DNA of 64,000 bases from CAYJAZ01 sp964369185 (GTDB lineage: Bacteria; Desulfobacterota; Desulfovibrionia; Desulfovibrionales; Desulfovibrionaceae): contig CAYJEN010000001.1 of the NCBI GenBank assembly GCA_964369185.1, forward strand, positions 1 through 64,000. The letters are read 5' to 3'. A program made the translations under genes and the position numbers. Positions 1-9,353 of the stretch are shown in pieces. The notes beneath the pieces were generated by a model. That model was not told the origin of the DNA, made no database searches, and saw nothing but the letters and a program-made list of their open reading frames with translations. The number at the start of each line of letters is the position of its first letter. Position 1 is the first letter of the stretch.

Positions 1-374
1 CTACGGTTGTCGATAAAAAATCCTCAATTTCATACAGTAAAGGCGGTCAATCTCACAGCGTGAATATTGCTGAAACTGCGAGGGCTTTGCTCACTCCCGA
101 TGAGTGTATGCGTCTTCCATCAGCTGAAAAAGACAGTCAAGGAAACGTCACAAAACCTGCGGATATGCTGATTTTCACAGCAGGGCAAAATCCTATTTAC
201 GGCAAACAAATTCTTTATTTCAAAGACCCTGTCTTTATGGAAAGAGCAAAGATTGAAGCTCCTTTATTGTCTGACTCTTTATACGAGAAAAAGCAGGTTG
301 CTCTTGTTTTGGAAGAGGAAAAGACAAGTGAGCAATTCATTGATTTTGATAAATATATTGAGAAAGTAGCATGA
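1..374 (+). CDS. Type IV secretion coupling protein TraG/VirD4, C-terminal part
   Basis: The frame is open from base 3 to a TGA at 372-374, so the gene starts outside the window. The visible 124 residues match the tail of TraG/VirD4 coupling ATPases: a Ser/Gly-rich stretch, then the conserved AETARALLTPDE segment, then a passage on reading out and moving the substrate (QNPIYGKQILYF). These proteins are inner-membrane ATPases that hand the relaxase-bound DNA strand to the mating channel. The nucleotide-binding domain is not visible. The stop codon overlaps the start of the next gene by four bases (ATGA), which suggests translational coupling with the TraF-like peptidase. Confidence 0.8.
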   Translation, partial: TVVDKKSSISYSKGGQSHSVNIAETARALLTPDECMRLPSAEKDSQGNVTKPADMLIFTAGQNPIYGKQILYFKDPVFMERAKIEAPLLSDSLYEKKQVALVLEEEKTSEQFIDFDKYIEKVA

Positions 375-883
375 AGATAATTTTAAATATGATGTCAGTA
401 GTCATGTCTCTTTTTGGTTTTTGTCTTGTCTTTGATATTGGTGTGAACTTTACTCCCTCATTAGCTCGTGGACTCTATATCAAAAATAATGAAGAAATTC
501 AGTATAATGATATAGTTCAATTTTGTCTTGATAATGAGATTGCTAATAAAGTTCAAGCTGAAAGATATACTTCGGGTGGTTCTTGTGAGAATGGCTTGAA
601 ACCATTGTTGAAGTATGTTGTCGGTATGGAAGGCGATAAAATCGAGATAAGAGAAAATAGAGTTTTTATCACGCAAAAGAATAAAGAAGAGTCTGTTTTT
701 TATGGAATTATTCAAGAGATAGATTCTAAAAATAATCAAGTCCTTTCTTTATTGAAAGATGGGACTATCCCACAAAATCAAGTTTATGTCTTTTCAAATC
801 ATAAAGGGAGTTTTGACTCTCGTTACTTTGGTTTGATTAACATTGAAAATCTAACACATATGGAAACTTTATTAGTTTTCTAA
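371..883 (+). CDS. traF: TraF-like conjugative transfer signal peptidase (S26 family)
   Basis: A 170-residue protein with an N-terminal membrane segment (about residues 5-24), followed by the S26 peptidase motifs as found in TraF of IncP plasmids. The probable nucleophile is Ser30 in TPSLARGLY and the general base is Lys81 in LLKYVVG. The C-terminal SFDSRYFG segment is also conserved in the family. TraF proteases process conjugative pilin in the inner membrane or periplasm. The gene overlaps the end of the coupling-protein gene and is followed 15 bases later by the topoisomerase gene, so the three are probably co-transcribed. Assignment is by motif pattern only. Confidence 0.8.
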   Translation: MKIILNMMSVVMSLFGFCLVFDIGVNFTPSLARGLYIKNNEEIQYNDIVQFCLDNEIANKVQAERYTSGGSCENGLKPLLKYVVGMEGDKIEIRENRVFITQKNKEESVFYGIIQEIDSKNNQVLSLLKDGTIPQNQVYVFSNHKGSFDSRYFGLINIENLTHMETLLVF

Positions 884-898
884 CTATATGGAAAAATT

Positions 899-2878
899 AT
901 GAAATTATTAATAGTAGAATCTCCGGGTAAGATAAAAAAACTGCAAGCAATTTTAGGCAAAGAATGGGTGATAAGTGCAAGCTTAGGGCACGTTCGTGAT
1001 TTGCCGAATAAAGAAATCGGAGTTTTAGCTCCTGATTTTATTGCTAAATATGTGCCTACTGATAAGGGCAGAGATGTTCTATCTCGCTTGAAATTGCTTG
1101 TTGGTGAAGCAGAGGAAGTCTATCTTGCAACAGATCCTGACCGTGAAGGAGAGGCGATTGCATGGCATTTGCTCGATGCTCTTAAGTTGAAAAATCCGAA
1201 AAGAGTGTGCTACACCGCAATTACTGAAGAAGAGGTGCTTGAGGGTATAAAAAATGCTCGCAGCATAGATATGAATTTTGTAAAAGCGCAAGAGGCAAGA
1301 CGTGTTCTCGACAGGCTTTGCGGTTATATGGTGTCGCCCGTACTTACAAAGGTTTTGTCGGGGCATTACACTGCAGGACGAGTGCAAAGTCCCGCTGTAG
1401 GTCTTGTGGTTGCACGTGAGAAAGCGATAAATTCCTTTGTGCCGTCAACATATTACGGAGTTAAAGCATTGTTTGAGGAAGTCGATAATGTGCAAGACGG
1501 TTGGGTAGCAAATTGGAAGCCAGATAATTTTCTTTGGAACGGTCAAGATTATATTCTAGATAAGGAACTTGCTGAAAAGATAGCTAAAATCAAAATTTTT
1601 ACAGTCAAAGATTTTTCTCAGAACGATAAAAAGCAAGCACCGCCTCCGCCTTTTACAACTTCAAGTCTTCAACAATCAGCAAGTAATACGCTAAAATTCA
1701 GCCCCAAAAAGACAATGCAAGTAGCGCAAAAACTCTATGAACACGGCTACATAACCTATATGAGAACTGATAGCCCTAACTTATCTTGTGAAGCAACTTC
1801 AAGCATTCGTTCGCATCTTATCAGTAAAAATATTCCTTTTATAGAGTTACCAAGAATTTGGAAAAGCAAAGAGGGAGCGCAAGAAGCACATGAGGCAATC
1901 CGCCCGACACATATCGAACTTGAAATAGTTGAGGGAACAAAAGAAGAGCAAGAACTTTATGAGCTGATACGTTCCCGAACTTTGGCAAGTCAAATGGAAG
2001 ATGCAATCTATAGTGTGAGAAAAGCTAATCTTGAAGCAGACTTAGATGATAAGAAGGTACACTTTGAAGCACAGGGCAGAACGCTTATCTATGAGGGATG
2101 GAAAGCTCTTTATAAAAAAGATTATGATGATGAAAGTTCTGACGAAAATGAGGAGGAAATTTCTAATCCTATTCCAAGGCTTAGACCAGAAAGTCTGTTA
2201 TCTGCGGTGAGTTGTGAAGTACAGACCAAGAAAACGACTGCACCATGTAGATACACGCAAGCATCACTTATCCGTGAACTTGAAAGACAGGGTATAGGTC
2301 GACCAGCAACATATGCAAGTATTATAGATAATATACTGCAACGCTCTTATATCACAGAAGAAAACAGAAAACTTTTTGCAAGTCCAAAGGGCGAAAAGAT
2401 GATTGATTCCATGCAAGGATTTTTCTCTTTCTTGTCATTGGAATTTACAAAAAATATGGAAGATAGGCTTGATGATATTGCAAACGGAAAACATGAATAT
2501 GTTGAAGAGGTTGCAACAATGTTTAAACTTTTGGAAAATGAAATCAAGGAGTATATGAAAAAGAATGCTATTCCTTGCCCAAAGTGCAACAGTTTGAATT
2601 TCAAACATATTTATTCTAAAACAAAAGCTTTGGATTTCTTTGCCTGTGATGATTGTAAAACGACTTTCAACAATCAAAACGGCACACCAAAAGAGCGCAG
2701 TCCGTCAGATAAGAAAGGAAAGGTATCAGAATATACTTGCCCTAAGTGTCAGTATTCATTGATTGAAAAAAACACGAAGAATGGCGGTATTTGGTATTCT
2801 TGCTCTGCATATCCGCAATGTAAAGAACGTTTTTGGGCAGATAACGACGGAAAGCCGAAATATTCTCAAGTAAGTTGA
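899..2878 (+). CDS. Type IA DNA topoisomerase (TopA-like), element-encoded
   Basis: A 659-residue type IA topoisomerase. The TOPRIM domain occupies the N-terminus (IVESPGK at residues 5-11, acidic DPDREG at 79-84). The catalytic tyrosine is Tyr287 in YITYMRTDS, and two C-terminal zinc-ribbon-like segments are visible (CPKC near 565 and CPKCQ near 617, the latter with further cysteines). The enzyme relaxes negatively supercoiled DNA through a 5'-phosphotyrosine link. It is shorter than most chromosomal TopA proteins, and its position behind coupling-protein and TraF genes indicates an element copy that may help transfer or maintenance. The acidic insert around residues 395-410 looks like a linker. 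A host topA should exist elsewhere. Confidence 0.93.
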   Translation: MKLLIVESPGKIKKLQAILGKEWVISASLGHVRDLPNKEIGVLAPDFIAKYVPTDKGRDVLSRLKLLVGEAEEVYLATDPDREGEAIAWHLLDALKLKNPKRVCYTAITEEEVLEGIKNARSIDMNFVKAQEARRVLDRLCGYMVSPVLTKVLSGHYTAGRVQSPAVGLVVAREKAINSFVPSTYYGVKALFEEVDNVQDGWVANWKPDNFLWNGQDYILDKELAEKIAKIKIFTVKDFSQNDKKQAPPPPFTTSSLQQSASNTLKFSPKKTMQVAQKLYEHGYITYMRTDSPNLSCEATSSIRSHLISKNIPFIELPRIWKSKEGAQEAHEAIRPTHIELEIVEGTKEEQELYELIRSRTLASQMEDAIYSVRKANLEADLDDKKVHFEAQGRTLIYEGWKALYKKDYDDESSDENEEEISNPIPRLRPESLLSAVSCEVQTKKTTAPCRYTQASLIRELERQGIGRPATYASIIDNILQRSYITEENRKLFASPKGEKMIDSMQGFFSFLSLEFTKNMEDRLDDIANGKHEYVEEVATMFKLLENEIKEYMKKNAIPCPKCNSLNFKHIYSKTKALDFFACDDCKTTFNNQNGTPKERSPSDKKGKVSEYTCPKCQYSLIEKNTKNGGIWYSCSAYPQCKERFWADNDGKPKYSQVS

Positions 2879-2898
2879 TAGATAGCCAAAGTAAAAAG

Positions 2899-3105
2899 TT
2901 ATTCCCAAGTAAAAGTTGGTTGCTTTTTACTTTTGGCGCAATCGGCTAAATATGAGTTCATAAGGGTTTGATAAGGAATATTTACTTCATCGGAAAGGTT
3001 CTTGAAATAGTCAATTGTTGATTTATCAAGGCGAATTGTGACAGTTGTTTTTTGTTTTTTATATGGATTTTTCACTGCATTTGAAAAGTCGTATTCTTCA
3101 CGCAT
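2899..3105 (-). CDS. brnA: BrnA antitoxin
   Basis: A 68-residue protein ending in a ribbon-helix-helix-like DNA-binding region (TVTIRLDKSTIDYF), the pattern of BrnA antitoxins. I chose the ATG at 3105 rather than an upstream start because it follows a GAGGAAG ribosome-binding site and gives the normal family length; longer starts would run through the brnT gene. It lies one base after the brnT stop codon. In this family BrnA binds BrnT, blocks its RNase activity and represses the shared promoter. It probably stabilises the element. Confidence 0.85.
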   Translation of the reverse strand: MREEYDFSNAVKNPYKKQKTTVTIRLDKSTIDYFKNLSDEVNIPYQTLMNSYLADCAKSKKQPTFTWE

Positions 3106-3106
3106 T

Positions 3107-3388
3107 TTACTTCCTCGCTTTATAAGTTTTTGTTTCGTTTTTCGTTGCTTTACGAGCTGATATAATTCTAATTTTATTTTCAGAATCACGATAACAATGG
3201 CACACAATGAGCAAATTTAAGTATGTGCTTGCCCCAAGCAAAATAAACCTGTCTTCATCTTCTGAATGGTCCGGGTCATAAATCAATAAAGCGTCATCAT
3301 CGTCAAAAACACTTGTAGCTTCTTCAAAAGTTACCCCATGTTTTTCTTGATTGATAAGTGCTTTTTCACTATTCCACTCAAATTCCAT
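3107..3388 (-). CDS. brnT: BrnT ribonuclease toxin
   Basis: A 93-residue BrnT family toxin, recognised by the N-terminal FEWNSEKALINQEKHGVTFEEA pattern (read as FEWN then NxxKHGV) and the C-terminal IRIISARKAT segment. BrnT is a RelE-like mRNA-cleaving toxin neutralised by BrnA. The start at 3388 follows an AAGGAG site; an in-frame ATG 24 bases upstream lacks one. The toxin-first order and immediate adjacency to brnA are normal for the family. The operon is convergent with the topoisomerase gene. Confidence 0.88.
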   Translation of the reverse strand: MEFEWNSEKALINQEKHGVTFEEATSVFDDDDALLIYDPDHSEDEDRFILLGASTYLNLLIVCHCYRDSENKIRIISARKATKNETKTYKARK

Positions 3389-3410
3389 ATAAGCTCCTTT
3401 CTGTACATAC

Positions 3411-3439
3411 ATTGTAAATACTTTTCTATCCTAAGTCAA
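3411..3439 (-). promoter_or_regulatory. Promoter of brnTA
   Basis: Read on the minus strand, TTGACT (3439-3434) and TACAAT (3416-3411) are separated by exactly 17 bases, and the -10 lies 22 bases upstream of the chosen brnT start. This is a near-consensus sigma-70 promoter. BrnA usually represses its own promoter, so the operator may overlap it; I see no clean palindrome here. Confidence 0.7.
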
Positions 3440-3461
3440 GTATCAGCTCTTTGTAAATATA

Positions 3462-3515
3462 CCATCCTTTCAAAATAGTTTAATAGCGTAGTCTTTCTAC
3501 TATTTTGGAATGGAT
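3462..3515. repeat. Imperfect inverted repeat upstream of brnTA
   Basis: CCATCCTTTCAAAATAG is followed after about 20 bases by CTATTTTGGAATGGAT, an imperfect inverted match. It lies between the divergent brnT and methylase-helicase genes. It could be an operator or a remnant hairpin; nothing decides which. Confidence 0.35.
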
Positions 3516-3634
3516 AATGACTTTATAAATTGTGCTTTTTGTAGAAATCAGCAATGTATCGAGTTAAATTCAACAAGATAAGTTTATAATATAACATATT
3601 GACATGATTTAACAATTTATGTAAAAGGTAAGAA

Positions 3635-6600
3635 ATGGCTAGAAGAAAAAACAAATTTGAAGGTCAGCTAAGTCTTTTTGATGACTATCTCAATCATCTT
3701 GAGAGCTTAGAAAAAGAAAACGAACTAGAAAACAAAAAATTGGAGGAAACACTTTATGCTCACACAACAAACACAACCACTCGAAATAGCACGCAAATAC
3801 TTACAGCAGGAAACAATCAAGGAAGTCTTATCGATACCGAACTGGACTCCTCGCTACTCACGAATCCTCGATCGCTGGGCGTTGAACAGTCCCGAGAAAT
3901 TGGTGGAACTCGAGAGGGAGGGAATGTTCCAGTTCCTCATGAAACTAACCACGCAATGGAAAGCGGAAACGGAAGCGATGGAAACGGAGGAATTCTACGA
4001 CATGGAACTCGAGGGAATGAGCGAATGGGAAGCTCTACACCTCATGGGAGTGGAAACAGAACTCTAAATCCTCAAAATTACAAACTTAGCTCTGCCGACA
4101 ATATAGGCGTTGGCGGAGCTAAAACAAAATTTCGTGATAATATTGAGGCAATCAAAGTCCTCAATAAATTACGTGCAGATAAGGCACAATTTGCAAGTGT
4201 TGACGAGCAGAAAGTCTTGGCTCGCTATGTTGGTTTTGGCGGACTTGCTCAAGCCTTTGATGAAAGCAATTCACAATGGAGCAATGAATATACTGAATTA
4301 AAAGAGCTACTTTCTCCACAAGATTACGCTAAGGCTCGTCGTTCAACGCAGGACGCACATTTTACTTCTGAAACTATTATCAAAGGTATGTATCAAGGTT
4401 TGGCGAAAATTGGTGTGAACCAAGCCGACAACTTGAAAATCCTTGAACCGTCTGCAGGTATCGGTAATTTTATAGGTTTCAAGCCCGATAGCTTCAAGGC
4501 AAATTTCTATACAGTAGAACAAGATTCCACTACTGCTGATATTCTTAACTATTTGTATCCGCAAGAGAAAAATCTCAAGGCAAGCTTTCAAGACGTGAAT
4601 TTTGGGCAAGGCATTTTTGATGTAACAATCGGCAATCCGCCTTTTGGAAATCAGAAGTTATTCGACAAGAATTTTCAGAAAGCCTCTGATTTTTCAATAC
4701 ATAATTACTTCATTGCGAAGTCTATGGACTTGGTAAAAGAAGGCGGTGTGGGTGCTTTTGTTGTGAGTCGTCATTTTATGGACTCGCACACACGCTCTCA
4801 CCGTGGATATATTGCCAATAAATCTCACTTCTTAGGCGCAATTCGTTTGCCTAATACAGCCTTTCAAGAAAATGCTCTTACCGACGTTACAACCGACATT
4901 GTTTTCTTCCAAAAGAAGACACAAGAAGAAATCGACAAAGGCATTGAGCGTGGTGAAGATTGGCTTTCTCTTGATAATAAATTTTTCCCGAATAAAGACG
5001 ATTCTGAACACAAAAACGGCTTTATCAATGAGTATTTTATAAATAATCCCGAGCAGATACTTGGTGAAATGAAGTACGTATCTTCTCAGTATGGCGAAGA
5101 GCTGAAATGTATTCCGCCTGAAACCTATATCCTTGATATGGCTATCTTAAATGCGGTTCAGAAGTTGCCAAAATCTATTTTTGATAAGAACATTACAAAG
5201 ACAAATCAAGTTCTTGAAAATACTGAAAGAGAAAAAGAGATTATTAATTCAGACTATTACAAGTCTTTGAAAGCAGACTCTCTTCTTGTAATACCAGGGC
5301 AAAGAAAGATCGGTATCAAAACGCAAGACGAACTTTTGCAAGACATTATTAAACCGCTAAAGCTCAAGAATGATACAGCTTATTCACGAATTGCAGGAAT
5401 GATTGAAGTGCGTGATGCTTTGCGAACTCAGCTTAATCTTGAAAAATCGAACGCAAGCGATGAAGAACTTCAAAAACAGCGTAGGCAGTTGAATATCAAA
5501 TACGACCATTATACAAAGAAATACGGGCATTTGCATTCACAAACAAACCGCTCACTTATGCGTGATGACCCTGAATCTGCTTTGCTCCTTTCCCTTGAAA
5601 ATAAGTATAACAAAGGCATTTCAAAAGAGCAGGCGAAGAAGATAGGTCGTGAACACCGTGAACCATCAGCGCAAAAAGCGGCGATCTTCAGCAGACGTGT
5701 TTTGGAGTTTGCCGAACCTGCAAAGTCGGCTGATTCGCCACTTGATGCTCTTTCAATTTCTTTGCGTGAAAGTGGTAAAATTGATTTTGAAAGAATGGCA
5801 ACCCTACTTGAAAAGCCACAAGATGAAATTCAAAAAGAATTACAAGAGGATAAACTGATTTTCTTCAATCCCGAAGCAAATTACAACAAGGGTGAATGGG
5901 AAATCAAGGATAAATATCTTACTGGAAACGTGCGCCATAAATTGCAAGTTGCAACAAAGTTTGCAGAAGAAAATCCCGAATATTTAGGCAATGTTGAAGC
6001 TCTAAAAGAAGTCATGCCTAAAGATATTGAAGCCGTGGATATTGGTGTGAAGTTTGGCTCTACGTGGTTGCCAAAAGAAGATATTTTAGACTTCGTAGAA
6101 AATAAAATCGGGGGTGTTCACCCTTACAAAAAAGAGCTGAACTACTTACCTGTTATGGGAAAATGGAGTGTGAATCTAAGTATTTATGACAGAGCTATCA
6201 ATAACGAACTTTGGGGAACTCCTGAATATCCTGCGGACGAATTGATAAAATCGCTTCTCACAAATCGACCTATCAAGGTTGAAAAAGAAGTCGGGCGTGA
6301 CCATAACAACAAGGCGATTATGCAAGTCGATCAAGAAGCAACTGCAGTTGCCATGCAAAAAGCAAACGATATTCAGCAAGCTTTTAGCGATTGGATTTGG
6401 GAAGATGACGAGCGCAGAACTCGCCTTGCAAAAGTCTATAATGAACGCTTCAACACACACGTTACACCGAATTATGACGGCTCGCATATCGAGCTTGTCG
6501 GGGCAAGTGCAAACGTGAGTTTGAGAGCGCACCAAAAAGACGTTGTGTGGCGGTCAATCCAAGAGGGAACAGCTCTTTTTGACCATGTTGTGGGCGCAGG

Positions 6601-9295
6601 AAAAACGCTCGCCACGATTGCAACAATCAAAGAATCTAAACGCATGGGTTTTGCGAAAAAGCCTATGGTTGTTGTGCCTAACCACTTGCTTTATCAATGG
6701 AAAGATGAATTCTATAAACTCTATCCCGATGCGAATATCTTAGTTGCTGAAAAGACGGACTTCATAAAAGATAATCGAGAAAAATTCTTTTCAAAAGTGG
6801 CTACGGGCAACTGGGACGCTGTTGTTGTGGCGCACTCTTCTTTCAAGAAAATCGATATGCCAAGGGAGGTTCGAGAGGAGATTTTTCAAGAGGAAATCGA
6901 CGCAGTTGAAAATGCTTTACAGACTGTAAAAGATAATGATGGTTCACGTGCAACGGTGAAACAGCTTGAAAAGCAAAAAGAAAGACTGACAACTAAACTC
7001 CAAGAATATTTAGATAAAAATAATACGAAAGATACATCTGTCGATTTTTCTGATTTGGGTGTCGACGCTCTTTTTGTTGATGAAGCGCACGAGTTCAAGA
7101 ATTTGGGCTACTCGACCTCAATGAGTGTGTCGGGTTTGGGGAATCCAAGAGGTTCAGCTAAGGCATTTGATTTATATGTAAAATGCCGATACTTGCAAAA
7201 GGAGAATGACGGCAAGGGAGTTTACTTTCTTACAGGAACTCCGATTTCTAACACGATTTCAGAAGTATATAGCATGCAAAAATATATGCAATACGATACC
7301 TTGAAAGAGAAAAATATCGAGCATTTCGATTCTTGGGCTTCAACTTTTGGCAAGGTTACAGCAAATTGGGAATTGGACGCAACTGGTGTAAATTACAAAC
7401 TTAAATCACGCTTTGCAAACTTTGAAAACGTACCTGAGCTATTGTCTATGTATCGCACTTTTGCGGACGTTGTTTCGCAAGATGATATTGACGAGCAAAG
7501 AAAAAAAGAGGGCTTGCCTCCTCTTACTCCACGTATCAAAGGTGGTAAGCCGATAAACCATATTGTTGACCGCTCGGGCGACCAAGCTGTCTATATGAAT
7601 GAAATCATTGACAGAATGGAAAATCTACCCTCTGACCCAAGCCAAGATAATCCCCTAAAAATCACGAATGATGCAAGAAAAGCAGGACTTGATTATCGAC
7701 TTATTGACCCTATGGCAGAAGATTATGAGGGTTCAAAGGTCAATCTTTGTGCTAAGAAAATCTATGAAAATTGGCTTGCAAGCACGGAAGATAAGGGAAC
7801 TCAACTTGTTTTCTGTGATTTATCCACTCCTAAAAAAGCCTTTGAAGAAAGGGTTGAAGTCGAGCTTGATAGTGTTTCTTTTGATGATGAATCCATTGAA
7901 AAAGATATAGATAAGGACGATATTGATGAGGATTTAGCTTTTGATATGGACGACTTCTTAGCAAGCAATTCCGACGGTGATTTTTCTGTATATCATGACT
8001 TAAAACAAAAGCTTATAAACAAAGGAATACCCAAAGATGAGATTGCGTTCATTCATGATGCAAACACGGATCAGCGTAAGGCGAAACTTTTTTCAGACGT
8101 AAATCGTGGCGATGTTCGAGTTTTGATTGGTTCAACTTCAAAAATGGGTTCGGGTAGCAACGTGCAGGAAAGGCTTGTGGCTTGTCATCACATTGATTGC
8201 CCTTGGAAGCCGAGTGAACTTACTCAGCGCAACGGAAGAATTGTAAGGCAAGGCAATAAGTTATATGAAAAAGACCCTAATTTTGAGGTCGAAATTAACT
8301 ACTATGCAACCAAGCAAACTTACGATGCAAGGATGTGGCAGTGTGTCGAGTATAAAGCCGCTGCTATAGAGCAATTCCGCAAGGGTGACGTTCTTCAACG
8401 CACGATTGAAGATGTGCAATCGGAAGCCTCGAATGCAGCTGAAATGAAAGCAGCAGCATCGGGCAATCCGCTTATTCTTATGGAAGTGAATTTTGCCACA
8501 GAAAAGCGCAAACTTGAAGCTTTGTATGCTCAACATAATCGCTCAAAACATAGGCTTGCCGATAATGTGAATTATCTCAAAAATGCCGATGAACGCATGA
8601 ATAAAGCGGAACTTTCTTATAAGGAAAACACTTCACTTCGAGACAGAAATACTAAAAAAATCATGGTTGATGATAAAGAAAGAATCAAGCTTGAGGTTTT
8701 CTCTCAAGGGCGATTACTCACGGCTGATAACTCTAAGGAATTACAAAGCCTTTTTGTGTCTTGCGCTAATCAAGCGATAAATAGTCGAAACAAAAAGGTT
8801 GAGTTTGGCAAGTATCGTGGCTTTGACGTAACTACTCGATATAGTCCAACAAACGGAAAAGACGGTTATCGTTTCTTTCTGCAAAATGAACAAGGCACGG
8901 AGTTCACGTCAAGCACTCTAGGTTATACACACGACGATAAAATCAGCATTAGCGGTTTCTTTCAGCGATTGGATAATTTTCTTGAAAAAGAGTTCGATAA
9001 TCGTCTCACGCAAGCGACAAATCTTCATGCTCGTGAAAAGGCAGAACTTCCAAGTGCTGAACAGGCTCTTGATAAGCCTTTCGCTCAAGCTGACGACTTG
9101 AAACTTGTCCGTGAAAATCATTCTGCAGTCATGAAAGAATTGAAGCTCACGCAAGAAGTAAACGGCTATGTTTCTGAATGGAAACCTAAAACCTTGCAGG
9201 AGTTTAGAGCTGAGAAACTCTTAGGAGAACAGCAAGTTGAGACTGTGAAAACAGTGAATGTAGAAAAATCCACAAGCTATGAAATAGCATTATAA
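3635..9295 (+). CDS. N6-adenine methylase / SNF2-type helicase fusion protein
   Basis: A 1886-residue protein of the type common on conjugative elements. After a low-complexity Gly/Ser/Asn/Thr-rich stretch (about 40-145) comes an adenine methylase with LEPSAGIGNF (motif I, about 270-279) and IGNPPFG (motif IV, about 332-338). A superfamily 2 helicase follows, with a Walker A-like VVGAGKT near residue 983, DEAH near 1148, and a motif VI RNGRIVRQGN near 1530. The C-terminus is rich in charged helices. The role of these proteins is not settled; protection of transferring DNA from restriction is a common proposal. The ATG at 3635 follows AAAGGTAAG. The low-complexity N-terminal region coincides with a second reading frame (3756-4067). 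Confidence 0.88.
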   Translation: MARRKNKFEGQLSLFDDYLNHLESLEKENELENKKLEETLYAHTTNTTTRNSTQILTAGNNQGSLIDTELDSSLLTNPRSLGVEQSREIGGTREGGNVPVPHETNHAMESGNGSDGNGGILRHGTRGNERMGSSTPHGSGNRTLNPQNYKLSSADNIGVGGAKTKFRDNIEAIKVLNKLRADKAQFASVDEQKVLARYVGFGGLAQAFDESNSQWSNEYTELKELLSPQDYAKARRSTQDAHFTSETIIKGMYQGLAKIGVNQADNLKILEPSAGIGNFIGFKPDSFKANFYTVEQDSTTADILNYLYPQEKNLKASFQDVNFGQGIFDVTIGNPPFGNQKLFDKNFQKASDFSIHNYFIAKSMDLVKEGGVGAFVVSRHFMDSHTRSHRGYIANKSHFLGAIRLPNTAFQENALTDVTTDIVFFQKKTQEEIDKGIERGEDWLSLDNKFFPNKDDSEHKNGFINEYFINNPEQILGEMKYVSSQYGEELKCIPPETYILDMAILNAVQKLPKSIFDKNITKTNQVLENTEREKEIINSDYYKSLKADSLLVIPGQRKIGIKTQDELLQDIIKPLKLKNDTAYSRIAGMIEVRDALRTQLNLEKSNASDEELQKQRRQLNIKYDHYTKKYGHLHSQTNRSLMRDDPESALLLSLENKYNKGISKEQAKKIGREHREPSAQKAAIFSRRVLEFAEPAKSADSPLDALSISLRESGKIDFERMATLLEKPQDEIQKELQEDKLIFFNPEANYNKGEWEIKDKYLTGNVRHKLQVATKFAEENPEYLGNVEALKEVMPKDIEAVDIGVKFGSTWLPKEDILDFVENKIGGVHPYKKELNYLPVMGKWSVNLSIYDRAINNELWGTPEYPADELIKSLLTNRPIKVEKEVGRDHNNKAIMQVDQEATAVAMQKANDIQQAFSDWIWEDDERRTRLAKVYNERFNTHVTPNYDGSHIELVGASANVSLRAHQKDVVWRSIQEGTALFDHVVGAGKTLATIATIKESKRMGFAKKPMVVVPNHLLYQWKDEFYKLYPDANILVAEKTDFIKDNREKFFSKVATGNWDAVVVAHSSFKKIDMPREVREEIFQEEIDAVENALQTVKDNDGSRATVKQLEKQKERLTTKLQEYLDKNNTKDTSVDFSDLGVDALFVDEAHEFKNLGYSTSMSVSGLGNPRGSAKAFDLYVKCRYLQKENDGKGVYFLTGTPISNTISEVYSMQKYMQYDTLKEKNIEHFDSWASTFGKVTANWELDATGVNYKLKSRFANFENVPELLSMYRTFADVVSQDDIDEQRKKEGLPPLTPRIKGGKPINHIVDRSGDQAVYMNEIIDRMENLPSDPSQDNPLKITNDARKAGLDYRLIDPMAEDYEGSKVNLCAKKIYENWLASTEDKGTQLVFCDLSTPKKAFEERVEVELDSVSFDDESIEKDIDKDDIDEDLAFDMDDFLASNSDGDFSVYHDLKQKLINKGIPKDEIAFIHDANTDQRKAKLFSDVNRGDVRVLIGSTSKMGSGSNVQERLVACHHIDCPWKPSELTQRNGRIVRQGNKLYEKDPNFEVEINYYATKQTYDARMWQCVEYKAAAIEQFRKGDVLQRTIEDVQSEASNAAEMKAAASGNPLILMEVNFATEKRKLEALYAQHNRSKHRLADNVNYLKNADERMNKAELSYKENTSLRDRNTKKIMVDDKERIKLEVFSQGRLLTADNSKELQSLFVSCANQAINSRNKKVEFGKYRGFDVTTRYSPTNGKDGYRFFLQNEQGTEFTSSTLGYTHDDKISISGFFQRLDNFLEKEFDNRLTQATNLHAREKAELPSAEQALDKPFAQADDLKLVRENHSAVMKELKLTQEVNGYVSEWKPKTLQEFRAEKLLGEQQVETVKTVNVEKSTSYEIAL
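3756..4067 (+). CDS. Overprinted small protein gene inside the methylase-helicase gene
   Basis: A 103-residue frame in the +1 register relative to the host gene. The ATG is preceded by GGAGGAAACACTTT, a strong ribosome-binding site at normal spacing. The product has a normal amino-acid mix with aromatic and acidic residues (NWTPRYSRILDRWALN, EWEALHLMGVETEL). In contrast, the host frame over the same bases reads as Gly/Ser/Thr/Asn-rich filler, which is what one expects when the second frame carries the selection. No domain is recognised; it looks like a small acidic helical protein. The frame reaches its own stop TAA at 4065-4067. A different explanation is that the host frame is the accident and translation normally restarts further down. 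Confidence 0.6.
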   Translation: MLTQQTQPLEIARKYLQQETIKEVLSIPNWTPRYSRILDRWALNSPEKLVELEREGMFQFLMKLTTQWKAETEAMETEEFYDMELEGMSEWEALHLMGVETEL

Positions 9296-9299
9296 AATT

Positions 9300-9337
9300 A
9301 TACAGCACAAGAGATTTTTTTCTTTCTTGTGCTGTAT
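9300..9337 (+). terminator. Stem-loop after the methylase-helicase gene
   Basis: ATACAGCACAAG at 9300-9311 pairs perfectly with CTTGTGCTGTAT at 9326-9337 around a 14-base T-rich loop. It starts six bases after the stop codon. No T-run follows the stem, so it may be an mRNA 3' stabiliser or a weak terminator rather than a classical intrinsic one. Confidence 0.55.
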
Positions 9338-9353
9338 TACAGAGAATTTATAG

